From Clostridiales bacterium (GTDB taxonomy: Bacteria; Bacillota; Clostridia; Oscillospirales; Oscillospiraceae): a stretch of DNA of 55,589 nt. Of this stretch, positions 32,448-41,839 are shown one piece after another. Location of the stretch: positions 1-55,589 of the forward strand of contig JAJQCJ010000003.1 of the NCBI GenBank assembly GCA_021202775.1, read 5' to 3'. Numbering within the stretch: position 1 is the stretch's first letter; every line of letters begins with the position of its first letter. A program made the translations under genes and the position numbers. The notes below the pieces were generated by a model that saw only the letters and a list, made by a program, of their open reading frames with translations, ran no database searches and was not told where the DNA came from.

Positions 32448-33226
32448 AAAACAGCCTTTTGACCTATGACGAGATGGACATCAACACGGCGAACATTCTG
32501 ACGCCCCGGAACAGCTATCAGCGCAATCTGAGTATCACCCGTGCAAAGCGGATCGCTGATAACTTCGACGAGCGCATCGCCAACAAGCCGAAGGTCAGCT
32601 ATCGGGACGGCAATTACTACGTCTTTGACGGCCAGCATACCATCGCCGCCCGGAAGCTGCTCAACAAGGGTGAGGATTTGCCCGTCACCTGTAAGGTGTA
32701 TTACGGCCTGACCGAGCAGGAGGAGGCGCTGCTGTTCGCCCAGCAGTTCGGCATTGCCGACGTGCTGACTGCCGGAACCAAGATGAGAGCCTTGATTTTT
32801 GGCAAAGACCCGGAGGTGTTGGCATTCCTGAATGCGACAGAGAGCGTCGGCTTGCACCTGGACTACGCTCAGAAAATCGGTGAGAACCAGATCGGCTGCA
32901 TCAGCACGTCGTTTCGGGCGTTCCTGCGGGTCGGGCCCGACATCTACACCGAAGCCCTCCGTATTCTCATCGAGGCTTGGGGCGGAGAACCCCACTCCCT
33001 TCGGGGCGAGACCGTCCGAGCCATCATCGAGTTCGTTGATCTCTATCACGGCGAGTACAGCCGTGACCGGCTGGTGTCCAAGCTCCAGATGGTCGATCCC
33101 CTGACCATTCTCCGCAAGGGGCAGGCGATGGGTGTCAACATGGCCGGTTACAAGAAGTATCTGTACCAGGTTTTCGTCATCTACAACGGCACCAGCAGGA
33201 AAAATGCGCTGCCGCTGAAGTTTTGA
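32444..33226 (+). CDS. ParB/DGQHR-like protein (DUF6551-type)
   Basis: YYVFDGQHTIAARKLLNKGEDLPVTCKVYYGLTEQEEALLFAQQF; GTG start overlaps the previous stop. Confidence 0.65.
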   Translation: MKNSLLTYDEMDINTANILTPRNSYQRNLSITRAKRIADNFDERIANKPKVSYRDGNYYVFDGQHTIAARKLLNKGEDLPVTCKVYYGLTEQEEALLFAQQFGIADVLTAGTKMRALIFGKDPEVLAFLNATESVGLHLDYAQKIGENQIGCISTSFRAFLRVGPDIYTEALRILIEAWGGEPHSLRGETVRAIIEFVDLYHGEYSRDRLVSKLQMVDPLTILRKGQAMGVNMAGYKKYLYQVFVIYNGTSRKNALPLKF

Positions 33227-33247
33227 CCCAGGGGATGGGGGATATTT

Positions 33248-33418
33248 ATGGTTGAAGCAACTATCTCCGGGGCGCAGACACCCGCCGCTATGAAGGCCGA
33301 GGTTCTGACAATCGCAGGGAAAAAAGTGACCATCCGCACCCCGCAGACCTGCGACAACGAGAATGTCCAGAAGGTGAAGCAGACCCTTTGGGCGGCTTGC
33401 AGCAGCCCAACCCGTTGA
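33248..33418 (+). CDS. Small hypothetical protein
   Basis: MVEATISGAQTPAAMKAEVLTIAGKKVTIRTPQTCDNENVQKVKQTLWAACSSPTR; lies between the ParB-like gene and the recombinase. Confidence 0.45.
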   Translation: MVEATISGAQTPAAMKAEVLTIAGKKVTIRTPQTCDNENVQKVKQTLWAACSSPTR

Positions 33419-33523
33419 CAAACTTGCCTTCCTGAAAAAATCGAGGGATAATGACGGCAGAAACTTGTACCTTGAAAACCGAATACAAGCAAAGAAGTCA
33501 TTGTTCTTATGAAAGTGAGGATA

Positions 33524-35089
33524 ATGATGATGGAACCCAAACGAGTATGCGCACTCTATCGCGTATCAACTGTCGGCCAGGTTGAAAAAGACGACATTCC
33601 CATGCAGAAGCAGGAATGCCGTGAATTTGCGAAAAACATGGGTTGGCAGATTGTAAAGGAATACTTTGAGAAGGGCGTTTCCGGGTATAAGGTCTCCGCC
33701 AAAAACCGGGACGCCATTCAGAGCATCCAGCAGGACGCCCTCCGTGGCACCTTTGACATCCTGCTGGTGTTCATGTTTGACCGCCTTGGCCGCCGTGACG
33801 ATGAGACGCCCTTTGTGGTGGAATGGTTCGTCAAAAACGACATCGAGGTGTGGAGCACCCGGGAGGGTCAGCAGCGGTTTGACACCCATGTGGACAAGTT
33901 GATGAATTACATCCGCTACTGGCAGGCCTCCGGCGAAAGCCTGAAAACCTCCATCCGCACCAAGACCCGTCTGGAACAACTGACAGCACAGGGGCATTAC
34001 ACCGGCGGCTCTGTGCCCTTCGGCTACCGCATCGAAAAGCAAGGCCGTGTCAACAAGCGGAACCACGAGGTCTGCGAGCTGGTGGTGGACGAGCAGGAGG
34101 CTGAGATCGTCCGCCTGATCTTCCACAAGTATGTGGACGAGGGCTATGGTGCACAGCGGCTCAGCCACTGGCTGGACGACCAGGGCATCCGGGGCAGAGG
34201 CGGCAGGGACTTCCCCAACACCAGCATCAACCGTATGATAAAAAACGAGGTTTACACCGGCATCATTATCAACGGCGATGCCCGTTCTGAACCACTGCCG
34301 GAACTGCAAATCATTCCTCCGCAGCTTTTTCAGCGGGCGCAGCAGATCATGCAGGATCGCACGAAGCCCCACAGCCCCACGCCGCTGAACTGCAAGAGCA
34401 GGGCGCTGGTGGTGGGCTGTATCTACTGCGGCCATTGCGGAAACCGGCTGACGCTCACCACATCTGGGCGCAAGCGGAAGCACACGGACGGCAGCTACTA
34501 CTATCAGAGCATTGCACGGTATCAGTGTCACTACAAGGTGCGGCACAAGAGCCTGTGCGATGGGCAGTCCGGCTACACCGTCAGCATCCTGGACAAAATC
34601 GTGGATGAGGCGATTCGGACAAAATTCGCCTCCATTCAGGCAGCTCCCAGAAGTGAGATTTTGGGCGCACAGCATGAAAAACAGCTTGCCCTGGCAAAGA
34701 GCAAGGTGGCGCAGGCGAAAAGCCTTTATGCACAAAAGGCGAAAGAGCTGACTGACCTGCGGGCGGAAACGCTGAAGGTCATCCGAGGCGAAAGCAAGCT
34801 AAGCGCAGAGCTGCTCAATTCACTGGTGGCGGAAACAGAAGCACAGGCAGCCGCAGAGGAACAGAACCTGAAGAAAGCCCAGGCGGAGCTTGACCAGCTT
34901 TTGGCTTCTAATGCAGCAGCGGAGAAGGAGTACAATCAGATTCTGAGCTGGGCAGACCTCTATGACCAGGCATCCTTCGATGCAAAAAAGATGATCGTCA
35001 GTCAACTGATCCGGGCAGTCTATGTCCGCCGGGATTACGAGGTGGAGATTGACTTCAATATCTCCTTCGATGAGGAGCTGTGGCAATAA
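33524..35089 (+). CDS. Large serine recombinase (resolvase, recombinase, zinc ribbon, coiled coil)
   Basis: ALYRVSTVGQVEKDDIPMQKQECREFA; LLVFMFDRLGRRDDETPFVVEW; GCIYCGHCGNRLT; coiled-coil C-terminus. Confidence 0.92.
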   Translation: MMMEPKRVCALYRVSTVGQVEKDDIPMQKQECREFAKNMGWQIVKEYFEKGVSGYKVSAKNRDAIQSIQQDALRGTFDILLVFMFDRLGRRDDETPFVVEWFVKNDIEVWSTREGQQRFDTHVDKLMNYIRYWQASGESLKTSIRTKTRLEQLTAQGHYTGGSVPFGYRIEKQGRVNKRNHEVCELVVDEQEAEIVRLIFHKYVDEGYGAQRLSHWLDDQGIRGRGGRDFPNTSINRMIKNEVYTGIIINGDARSEPLPELQIIPPQLFQRAQQIMQDRTKPHSPTPLNCKSRALVVGCIYCGHCGNRLTLTTSGRKRKHTDGSYYYQSIARYQCHYKVRHKSLCDGQSGYTVSILDKIVDEAIRTKFASIQAAPRSEILGAQHEKQLALAKSKVAQAKSLYAQKAKELTDLRAETLKVIRGESKLSAELLNSLVAETEAQAAAEEQNLKKAQAELDQLLASNAAAEKEYNQILSWADLYDQASFDAKKMIVSQLIRAVYVRRDYEVEIDFNISFDEELWQ

Positions 35090-35093
35090 AAAA

Positions 35094-35130
35094 GTTCCAG
35101 GGAACTGCCATTTTAGCAGTTCCCTGGAAC
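35094..35130 (-). terminator. Intrinsic terminator of tRNA-Ala
   Basis: GTTCCAGGGAACTGC-7 nt-GCAGTTCCCTGGAAC, 15-bp perfect stem; minus strand continues TTTTTTATTG. Confidence 0.85.
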
Positions 35131-35131
35131 A

Positions 35132-35207
35132 TGGTGGACCTGAAGAGACTCGAACTCTCGACCTCTCGGATGCGAACCGAACGCTCTCCCAGCTGAGCTA
35201 CAGGCCC
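35132..35207 (-). tRNA. tRNA-Ala (anticodon CGC)
   Basis: GGGCCTGTAGCTCAGCTGGGAGAGCGTTCGGTTCGCATCCGAGAGGTCGAGAGTTCGAGTCTCTTCAGGTCCACCA folds as a 76-nt cloverleaf with encoded CCA and G3:U70. Confidence 0.93.
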
Positions 35208-35349
35208 TCATTTTCTGCTGCGAACCGTTTTCCGACCCTGAGCGCAGGCTCTTTACAAATCCGCAACAACGATATTATAGCACGTTTTCAAAATTTGTAA
35301 AGAGCCGCAGCCCAAAAAATCCAAAAAAACTCTCTCCCGGCTCTCCGGC

Positions 35350-35853
35350 TCAGAAGCTGGCGATGGGGATGGAGCCGTCGTCCCGGCCCTTTTCCACACT
35401 GCGAATCTCCATCTCATAGGAGTAGCCGTTGTCGGCAGTCACCCTGACGGTGTCCCCGGCTTTGTGGCCCAGCAGGGCCTTCCCCACCGGCGATTCCCGG
35501 CTGATGAGGCCCCGCAGCGCATCCTCCCGCATGGTGGTGACGATTTGGTAGGTCTCCTCCTCGTCGATGTCTGCGCAGTACACCACCACCTTGTCGTACA
35601 GCCCGATCTCGTCCTCTCCGGAGTGGTCCTCAATGATGACGGCAGTCTCGATCATCCGCTCCAGGTAGCGGATACGGCTCTCGTTGGCGTTCTTTTCCTT
35701 CTTCGCCGCCGAATATTCAAAGTTTTCGCTCAGGTCGCCAAAACCCCGGGCCACCTTCACCGCCTCCAGCAGCTCCGGACGCTTCGTGATGCGGCGGTAA
35801 TCCAGCTCTTCCTGCATTTTTTGGAGGTCCTGACGGGTCAATTTATCATGCAT
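35350..35853 (-). CDS. greA: GreA/GreB family transcription elongation factor
   Basis: RPELLEAVKVARGFGDLSENFEYSAAKKEKNANESRIRYLERMI; SPVGKALLGHKAGDTVRV. Confidence 0.88.
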   Translation of the reverse strand: MHDKLTRQDLQKMQEELDYRRITKRPELLEAVKVARGFGDLSENFEYSAAKKEKNANESRIRYLERMIETAVIIEDHSGEDEIGLYDKVVVYCADIDEEETYQIVTTMREDALRGLISRESPVGKALLGHKAGDTVRVTADNGYSYEMEIRSVEKGRDDGSIPIASF

Positions 35854-36128
35854 GGTGGTTTCCTCGCTTTTCCAAATGACTGCGGAGCCGCCTGTGCCCC
35901 GCCTTTGCATTATACCACGGTTTCCCAAAAAGGGAAAGCCCTGTGTTCCGGTGCAAAATGCAATTTTTTATGCAGTTTCACCGTTCGGGAATTGACAGCC
36001 ATGGAGGAAGTCGTTATAATGTAAACTGTAATTTTTTTGGAACAACATTTTTATACAATCTCCACGGCAGGAGAAGGCTGACAAATGCCACAATTCTACC
36101 AAACAAAACAATGGAAGGAGACCCAAAC

Positions 36129-37161
36129 ATGAAAGCACTCGTACTCGACAGGCTGGATCACATCTCTCTGCAGGAGGTGGACAAGCCCCAGATCAAGCAG
36201 CCCGGCGACGCCATCGTAAAAGTCGCCCTCACCACCATCTGCGGCAGCGATCTGCACCTGATCCACGGCCACATGAAGTCCAACCCCCCCGTATATTCTC
36301 GGCCATGAGATGGTGGGCGTTGTAGAATCCGTGGGCGAAGGCGTTACCAAGGTCAAGCCCGGCGACCGGGTGGCCTGCCCGCCCGGCACCCACTGCGGCT
36401 TCTGCGAGAACTGCAAGAAGGGCTGGTATGCCCACTGTCTGAACGGCGGCCCCATGGGCAGCGGCCTGGGCACCGGGGGAACCCATGCGGAATACATCCT
36501 GATTCCCTATGCGGACGAAAATCTGGTCCACATCCCGGCGTCCGTGACCAATGAGCAGGCCCTGCTGGCCACCGACATTTTCGCCACCGGCTACACCGCC
36601 GTGAAGGACTGCGAGCCCGGCCCCGGCAAGACCATCGTCATCATCGGCCCCGGCCCGGTGGCCCTGGCCGCTGTCATCGCGTCCAAACTGTTCAACCCCG
36701 ATAAGATCATCATCGCCGGCCGGACCCAGGCGCGGCTGGACAAGGCCCTGGAGCTGGGGGCGGATTACGCCATCAACACCAGGCAGGAGGATATGGTCGC
36801 CAGAGTCATGGAGCTGACCAATGGCAGAGGGGCCGACGGCGTCGTAGAGGCGGCGGGCGCCCAGAAGACCCTGGAGGACGGCCTCCGCTGCCTGGGCGTC
36901 CACGGCGTCCTCTCCATGGTGGGCATCCCCGGAGGGCCGCTGCAGGTACCCTTCAACGAGGTGTTCATGCGGAACCTGACCATCCGCTTCGGCCTGGCGG
37001 ACCTCAGCATGAACGAGCATATTTTGCAGCTCATCGAGGAGGGCAAAATCGACCTGACCCCGCTGATCACCCACCACTTCCCCCTGGAGGAGATCGAAAC
37101 CGCCGTCGATATGTTCGAGCATAAGAAGGACGGCTCCATCAAAATCGCCATCCACCCGTAA
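36129..37161 (+). CDS. Zinc-dependent alcohol dehydrogenase, with an apparent +1 frameshift in a C7 run (~36283-36290)
   Basis: Two frames join as ...CGSDLHLIHGHMKSNPP|YILGHEMVGVVESVGEGV...; Zn motif CPPGTHCGFCENCKKGWYAHC; Rossmann IVIIGPGPVALAAV. Confidence 0.88.
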
Positions 37162-37173
37162 CAAATGGCAGAA

Positions 37174-37205
37174 GCAGCCCCGTCAGAATCTTCTGACGGG
37201 GCTGC
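37174..37205. terminator. Terminator hairpin between convergent genes
   Basis: GCAGCCCCGTCAGAA-TC-TTCTGACGGGGCTGC. Confidence 0.75.
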
Positions 37206-37238
37206 ACTTTGTTGCCTGTGTGATTTTGCCGCCTGGGG

Positions 37239-37913
37239 TTACGCTTCCTTGTCCAGCGCCGTGTACACCACAGCCGCCAGGGCGCCGCCCACCAGCGGGC
37301 CGACGATGAAGATCCAGACCTGGGCCAGGGCGTCGCCGCCGGCGAACAGGGCGGGCATCAGGCTCCGGGCCGGGTTGACGGAGGTGCCGGTCAGGGCAAT
37401 GCCCAGGATATGCACCAGCGTCAGGGTCAGGCCGATGACCAGACCGGAAACCGCGGTGTTCTCCACCTTGCTGGTGACGCCGATGATGGCCAGGACGAAC
37501 ACAAAGGTGAGGATGATCTCCACCAACAGGGCAGAGCCGACGTTCCCATGCTCCCATCCAGCCTGAATCTGGTTGGCGCCGAAGCCGCAGTCAAAGCCGA
37601 ACACAATGCCCAGTATCACGCAGCCCACGGCAGAGCCCACCAGCTGGGCGATGACATAGCCCACGAAGTCCTGAACGGAGAGCTGCCGACGAATCAGCAT
37701 GGCCAGGGAGACCGCCGGGTTGATATGGCAGCCGGAGACGTTGCCGATGCTGTAGGCCATGGCCACGATGACCAGGCCGAAGGCCAGGGCCGTCAGCAGG
37801 TAGCCGCAGCCTGAGGCGCTGTCACAGCCCACGGCGACAGCGGTTCCGCAGCCAAACGTCACCAGGACACAGGTTCCGATGGCCTCGGCGATGTATTTTC
37901 TGATGTTTCCCAT
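37239..37913 (-). CDS. MIP/aquaporin family channel
   Basis: GCHINPAVSL and TSVNPARSL NPA motifs; six TM helices. Confidence 0.93.
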   Translation of the reverse strand: MGNIRKYIAEAIGTCVLVTFGCGTAVAVGCDSASGCGYLLTALAFGLVIVAMAYSIGNVSGCHINPAVSLAMLIRRQLSVQDFVGYVIAQLVGSAVGCVILGIVFGFDCGFGANQIQAGWEHGNVGSALLVEIILTFVFVLAIIGVTSKVENTAVSGLVIGLTLTLVHILGIALTGTSVNPARSLMPALFAGGDALAQVWIFIVGPLVGGALAAVVYTALDKEA

Positions 37914-38081
37914 TCTGACACAACTCCTTTTTTGCAGCGTTTTCGCTGCTGATTAAGGTCAGTATAGCATGGTTTGTAGGGAAAGGCAAGACCGCTGTAC
38001 GATTTATCGTCGAAAACTGTGAAGAAATTGCGCTCAGAGCGGGACACTTTCGGGGGCAGCGTTTCTGCTGCAGCGCCCTGC

Positions 38082-39266
38082 CTAGGGAAGGAACGGGAAG
38101 GGAACCGTCTCTGTCTCCTCCGGCCCCGCATCGGAGGAGACAGCGGAGGTCTCACCCTCCTGCTCCGCATCCGCCTCCGCGTCCTCTTCCTCCGGGGCGG
38201 TGCAGGCGGGGTAGGACTGGGTATCCCAGCTGTAGCGCTGGGACAGATCCTCATCATAGTGACGGAAGGTTTCCTCATCCGCACCCTCGGTGATGTCCAC
38301 ATGGAAGCTGCCGCCCTCTGTGGTGACGATGTTCCACCAGTGGGGCACATCGTCCCTGGTGCCGTACACCGTCTCGCAGGAGATCCCCGCCAGATCGCAC
38401 AGCACCTCGAAGGCCATGGCCAGGGCGTGGCTGGAGGCATCCTCCCCGGTCAGGGCATCATAGACGCTGTCGCTGCCCGTCTCGGAGTGATTCCCCAGCG
38501 CCGCCAGCCGGGAGTACAGCAGCCACACGCCGGTCTCGTCCTGACTGACGGAGCCGCTGGTCATGGCGGCGGCGGTGGAGCGTACCTCCTCCGCCATGCG
38601 CTGCAGCTCCTCCTGGGTGTTGCCCCACTGGAAGGTGATCTCCACAACGCGTTTTGTGCCGGTGGAGTGGTACACCGTCACCAGCACGCTGGGGTACTCC
38701 ACCGCATAGGAGGGGTTCTGATAATAGGCTTCCTGCACCAGGGACAAAATCGCATTCTGGTCGGCATAGTAGCTGCTCATCTCCAGCACCAGCTCCTCCT
38801 CCCAGCTTTGCAGGGCGCCGGCAATGGCGGCGCGAATCTCGGTGGTGCCGTTGACGGTGCGGATGGAGGCGATCTGGTCAAAGGTGCGGCGGTAGGTATA
38901 GGTCACGGTACACTCGTAGTAGGTGACGATGTGCTGGTAAGTATAGCTGATGCCGGACAGGGCATAGGTGCCCAGTGGGTCGTCCTGCACCACCTCCTGA
39001 CAGGCGGTCTCCAAATCCTCCCCCACGTCGCCGGTGTACTGGTAGAGCCGCACCGTCCCCTCCGTCTCCCCCATAGTGACGAAGTACTGGATGCAGTTCA
39101 GCAGCTCGGCATAGGTGGTGGCCCGGAGGATAGAGACATCCTCCGTGTCCGCCGTCTGCTCCACATAGGGCACCACGGAGGAGTAGCTCCGGGAGGCAAC
39201 ATAGCCGCAGGAGGTCAGGGGCAGCAGGCCGCAGAGGAGCAGCGCGGGAATGGTTCTCCGGTTCAT
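38082..39266 (-). CDS. Putative lipoprotein with transglutaminase-like domain
   Basis: Lipobox LLPLTSC; DLAGISCETVYGTRDDVPHWWNIVTTEGGSFHVDIT. Confidence 0.75.
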   Translation of the reverse strand: MNRRTIPALLLCGLLPLTSCGYVASRSYSSVVPYVEQTADTEDVSILRATTYAELLNCIQYFVTMGETEGTVRLYQYTGDVGEDLETACQEVVQDDPLGTYALSGISYTYQHIVTYYECTVTYTYRRTFDQIASIRTVNGTTEIRAAIAGALQSWEEELVLEMSSYYADQNAILSLVQEAYYQNPSYAVEYPSVLVTVYHSTGTKRVVEITFQWGNTQEELQRMAEEVRSTAAAMTSGSVSQDETGVWLLYSRLAALGNHSETGSDSVYDALTGEDASSHALAMAFEVLCDLAGISCETVYGTRDDVPHWWNIVTTEGGSFHVDITEGADEETFRHYDEDLSQRYSWDTQSYPACTAPEEEDAEADAEQEGETSAVSSDAGPEETETVPFPFLP

Positions 39267-39380
39267 AGGGCCTCCTGTTCTGTCATGAAAGTCGGTTTAA
39301 CGGTATCCTGGGGCAAACCCCCGGTGAAAAACGTCCCGACCCCCGAAACGGGAGCCGGGACGGGGCGATGCAGTGGGAAC

Positions 39381-41111
39381 TTACAGCTCCTTAATGGCGG
39401 GGGCGTAGGCTGCGTACTTGGCCACCTTGGCGTCGCACTCCTCCTTGGTGGAGGCGTTGGCCAGGATGTACACCTTGATCTTGGGCTCGGTGCCGGAGGG
39501 ACGGATGATGAAGGTGGTGCCGTCCTCCAGGTCATAGGCCACCACGTTGGCGCCGGACAGCTCCATCTGCTCCACCTTGCCGCAGCTCAGGCAGGTGGAG
39601 GTGCCGGACTGATAGTCCTTGGCCACCAGCACCTTGGTGCCGGCCACTTCGGTCAGGGGCTGGGCGTGGAGCTTGGCCATGATCTCGGCCATCTTCGCCA
39701 TGCCGTCCAGACCGGGCATCACCAGGTTCATGGTCTTTTCGCTGTAGAAGCCGTACTTGGCGTAGCAGTCCATCAGGGCGTCATACAGGGTCTTTCCCTG
39801 GGTGGCGTAATAGGCGGCCATTTCCACCACGATGACGATGGCGGTGACGGCGTCCTTGTCCCGGACGTAGTCGCCAAACATATAGCCGCAGGACTCCTCA
39901 AAGGAGAAGATGACCTGGCCTTCGCCGGACTGCTCCAGCTGGTCCTTCTTCTCGCCAAGGAACTTGAAGCCGGTGAAGGTACGGGCGCACTTCACGCCGT
40001 TGGCCTCTGCCACCTTGGTGGCCATGGCGGAGGAGACGATGGTGGTGTTGGCATAGGCGTTGGCGGGCAGGGTGCCGGCACGCTTCCGGGCCTGAATGGC
40101 GTAGTCCTCCAGCAGGATGCCGGTCTGGTTGCCGGTGAGGACGGTGTAGTCCCCGGAGGAGGTCTTGACCATGACGCCCACACGGTCGGCGTCGGGGTCG
40201 GAGCCCACGATCAGGTCGCAGCCATGCTCCTTGGCCAGGTCAACGGCCAGGTAGAAGCCCTCCGGATTCTCCGGGTTGGGGGAGACCACGGTGGGGAAGT
40301 TGCCGTCAATGACCATCTGCTCCGGCACGCAGTAGACCTTCTTCATGCCCAGCCGCTTCAGCGCTTCGGGGATCAGCTTGTGGCCGGTGCCGTGGAAGGG
40401 GGTGTAGACGATGCCGAAGTCATCCGCGACCTTGGCCACGGACTCCCGGTCGATGACCTGCGACATGACGTTGGCCAGGAACTTCTCGTCGGTCTCCGGG
40501 CCGATGATGGTGACCAGGCCCTGGGCCTTGGCCTCGTCCAGATCCATGATCTTCACATCGTCAAAGACGTCCAGCTCCCGCATTTTGGCGGCCACCACTT
40601 CGGCGGGGCCGGGAGGCAGCTGTGCGCCGTCGCTCCAGTACACCTTATAGCCGTTATACTCCTTGGGGTTGTGGGAGGCAGTGATGTTGATGCCCGCCTG
40701 GCAGCCATACTCCCGGACGGCGAAGGACAGCTCCGGGGTGGGGCGCAGCTCGTCATACAGCTTGACCTTGATGCCGTTGGCGGCCAGCACGGAGGCGGCT
40801 TCCTCGGCAAACTCCTGAGAGTGGTTCCGGCTGTCGCAGGAGATGGCGACGCCCTTTTCGCAGGCTTCCGGCCCTTCCGCCTTCACGACCTCGGCGAAGG
40901 CCTGGGTGGCATGGCCCACCACATGGCGGTTCATCTGATGCAGGCCCACGCACATGGTGCCCCGCAGACCGGCCGTGCCGAACTCCAGCGGGCCGAAGAA
41001 GCGGGACTCGATTTCCTTCGGGTCATCCTTGATTGACTCCAGCTCAGCCCGTTCCTCATCGGACAGGGCGGGGCTGTTGAGCCACTTTTCATAAGTCTCC
41101 ATAAAAGACAT
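39381..41111 (-). CDS. Phosphoglucomutase/phosphomannomutase (phospho-sugar mutase)
   Basis: FGTAGLRGTM, NITASHNPKEYNGYKVYW, VGSDPDADRVGVMV, FIIRPSGTEPKIKVY. Confidence 0.95.
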   Translation of the reverse strand: MSFMETYEKWLNSPALSDEERAELESIKDDPKEIESRFFGPLEFGTAGLRGTMCVGLHQMNRHVVGHATQAFAEVVKAEGPEACEKGVAISCDSRNHSQEFAEEAASVLAANGIKVKLYDELRPTPELSFAVREYGCQAGINITASHNPKEYNGYKVYWSDGAQLPPGPAEVVAAKMRELDVFDDVKIMDLDEAKAQGLVTIIGPETDEKFLANVMSQVIDRESVAKVADDFGIVYTPFHGTGHKLIPEALKRLGMKKVYCVPEQMVIDGNFPTVVSPNPENPEGFYLAVDLAKEHGCDLIVGSDPDADRVGVMVKTSSGDYTVLTGNQTGILLEDYAIQARKRAGTLPANAYANTTIVSSAMATKVAEANGVKCARTFTGFKFLGEKKDQLEQSGEGQVIFSFEESCGYMFGDYVRDKDAVTAIVIVVEMAAYYATQGKTLYDALMDCYAKYGFYSEKTMNLVMPGLDGMAKMAEIMAKLHAQPLTEVAGTKVLVAKDYQSGTSTCLSCGKVEQMELSGANVVAYDLEDGTTFIIRPSGTEPKIKVYILANASTKEECDAKVAKYAAYAPAIKEL

Positions 41112-41270
41112 AGGGAACACCTCCACAAAAATTGCGCCAAGAATGGAGCTTCCTGACATTACCTCTCTATTATAAACGATAACAGGGTGATTTGTCTAGC
41201 ATATTATGAAAAATCATTGTAAAAATTGTGCGGCAGCTCCACAAAAAGTCTGCTCCGCAGCAAAGCGCCA

Positions 41271-41298
41271 GCCGGCTCCGACAGAGCGGAGCCGGCTT
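41271..41298 (-). terminator. Terminator hairpin downstream of rlmH
   Basis: AGCCGGCTCCG-ACAGAG-CGGAGCCGGCT. Confidence 0.55.
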
Positions 41299-41340
41299 GT
41301 GATTTATCGTATTACGGTAAATTTATCGTTTATCGATATA

Positions 41341-41823
41341 TTATTTATGATATTCAGAGTCTCTGTTGATTTGAAAGGCCCGATAGAGCTGCTCCATCAG
41401 CATCACCCGGGCCAGGTGGTGGGGGAAGGTCATGGGGGACATGGAGAGGCGCAGGGCCGCTTCTTTTTTCAGAGAGGCGTCCAGCCCATAGCTGCCCCCG
41501 ATCAGAAAGGACAGGGAGGACTGGCCGGACACCGCCAGCGCCGACAGCGTTTCCGCCAGCGCCTCGCTGCTCATCTCTTTGCCCTCCACGCACAGGGCGA
41601 TCACCGTGGTGCGCTTCGGCAGCCTGGCCCGGATGGCGGCCCCCTCCTTTTTCAGGGCGGCGTCGATCTGGGCCGGGGCGGGATGCTCCGGCAGGCGCAC
41701 CTCCGGCAGCTCCGCCAGCTCCAGCCTGCACAGGCCGGTGAGGCGCTTGCGATACTCCTCCACCGCGTCCTGATAGAACCGCTCCTTCAGCTTACCCACG
41801 CAGATCACTGTGATGTTCAGCAT
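41341..41823 (-). CDS. rlmH: 23S rRNA (pseudouridine(1915)-N(3))-methyltransferase
   Basis: ITVICVGKLKERFYQDAVEEYRKRL; SFLIGGSYGLD; LSMSPMTFPHHLARVMLMEQLYRAF. Confidence 0.95.
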   Translation of the reverse strand: MLNITVICVGKLKERFYQDAVEEYRKRLTGLCRLELAELPEVRLPEHPAPAQIDAALKKEGAAIRARLPKRTTVIALCVEGKEMSSEALAETLSALAVSGQSSLSFLIGGSYGLDASLKKEAALRLSMSPMTFPHHLARVMLMEQLYRAFQINRDSEYHK

Positions 41824-41839
41824 AGGACACCTCCGTCGG

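Larger units (their letters stand above)
27131..35131. mobile_element. Accessory island / integrated element or remnant carrying a large serine recombinase (boundaries approximate)
   Basis: Visibly AT-richer than the flanks; XRE, MazF, ParB-like and serine recombinase content; recombinase abuts tRNA-Ala. Confidence 0.55.

Noticed and set aside
38019-41036. 1005-aa plus-strand ORF
   Set aside because: Antisense to the transglutaminase-like and phosphoglucomutase genes; low-complexity G/H/Q/V-rich composition typical of the antisense frame of GC-rich genes
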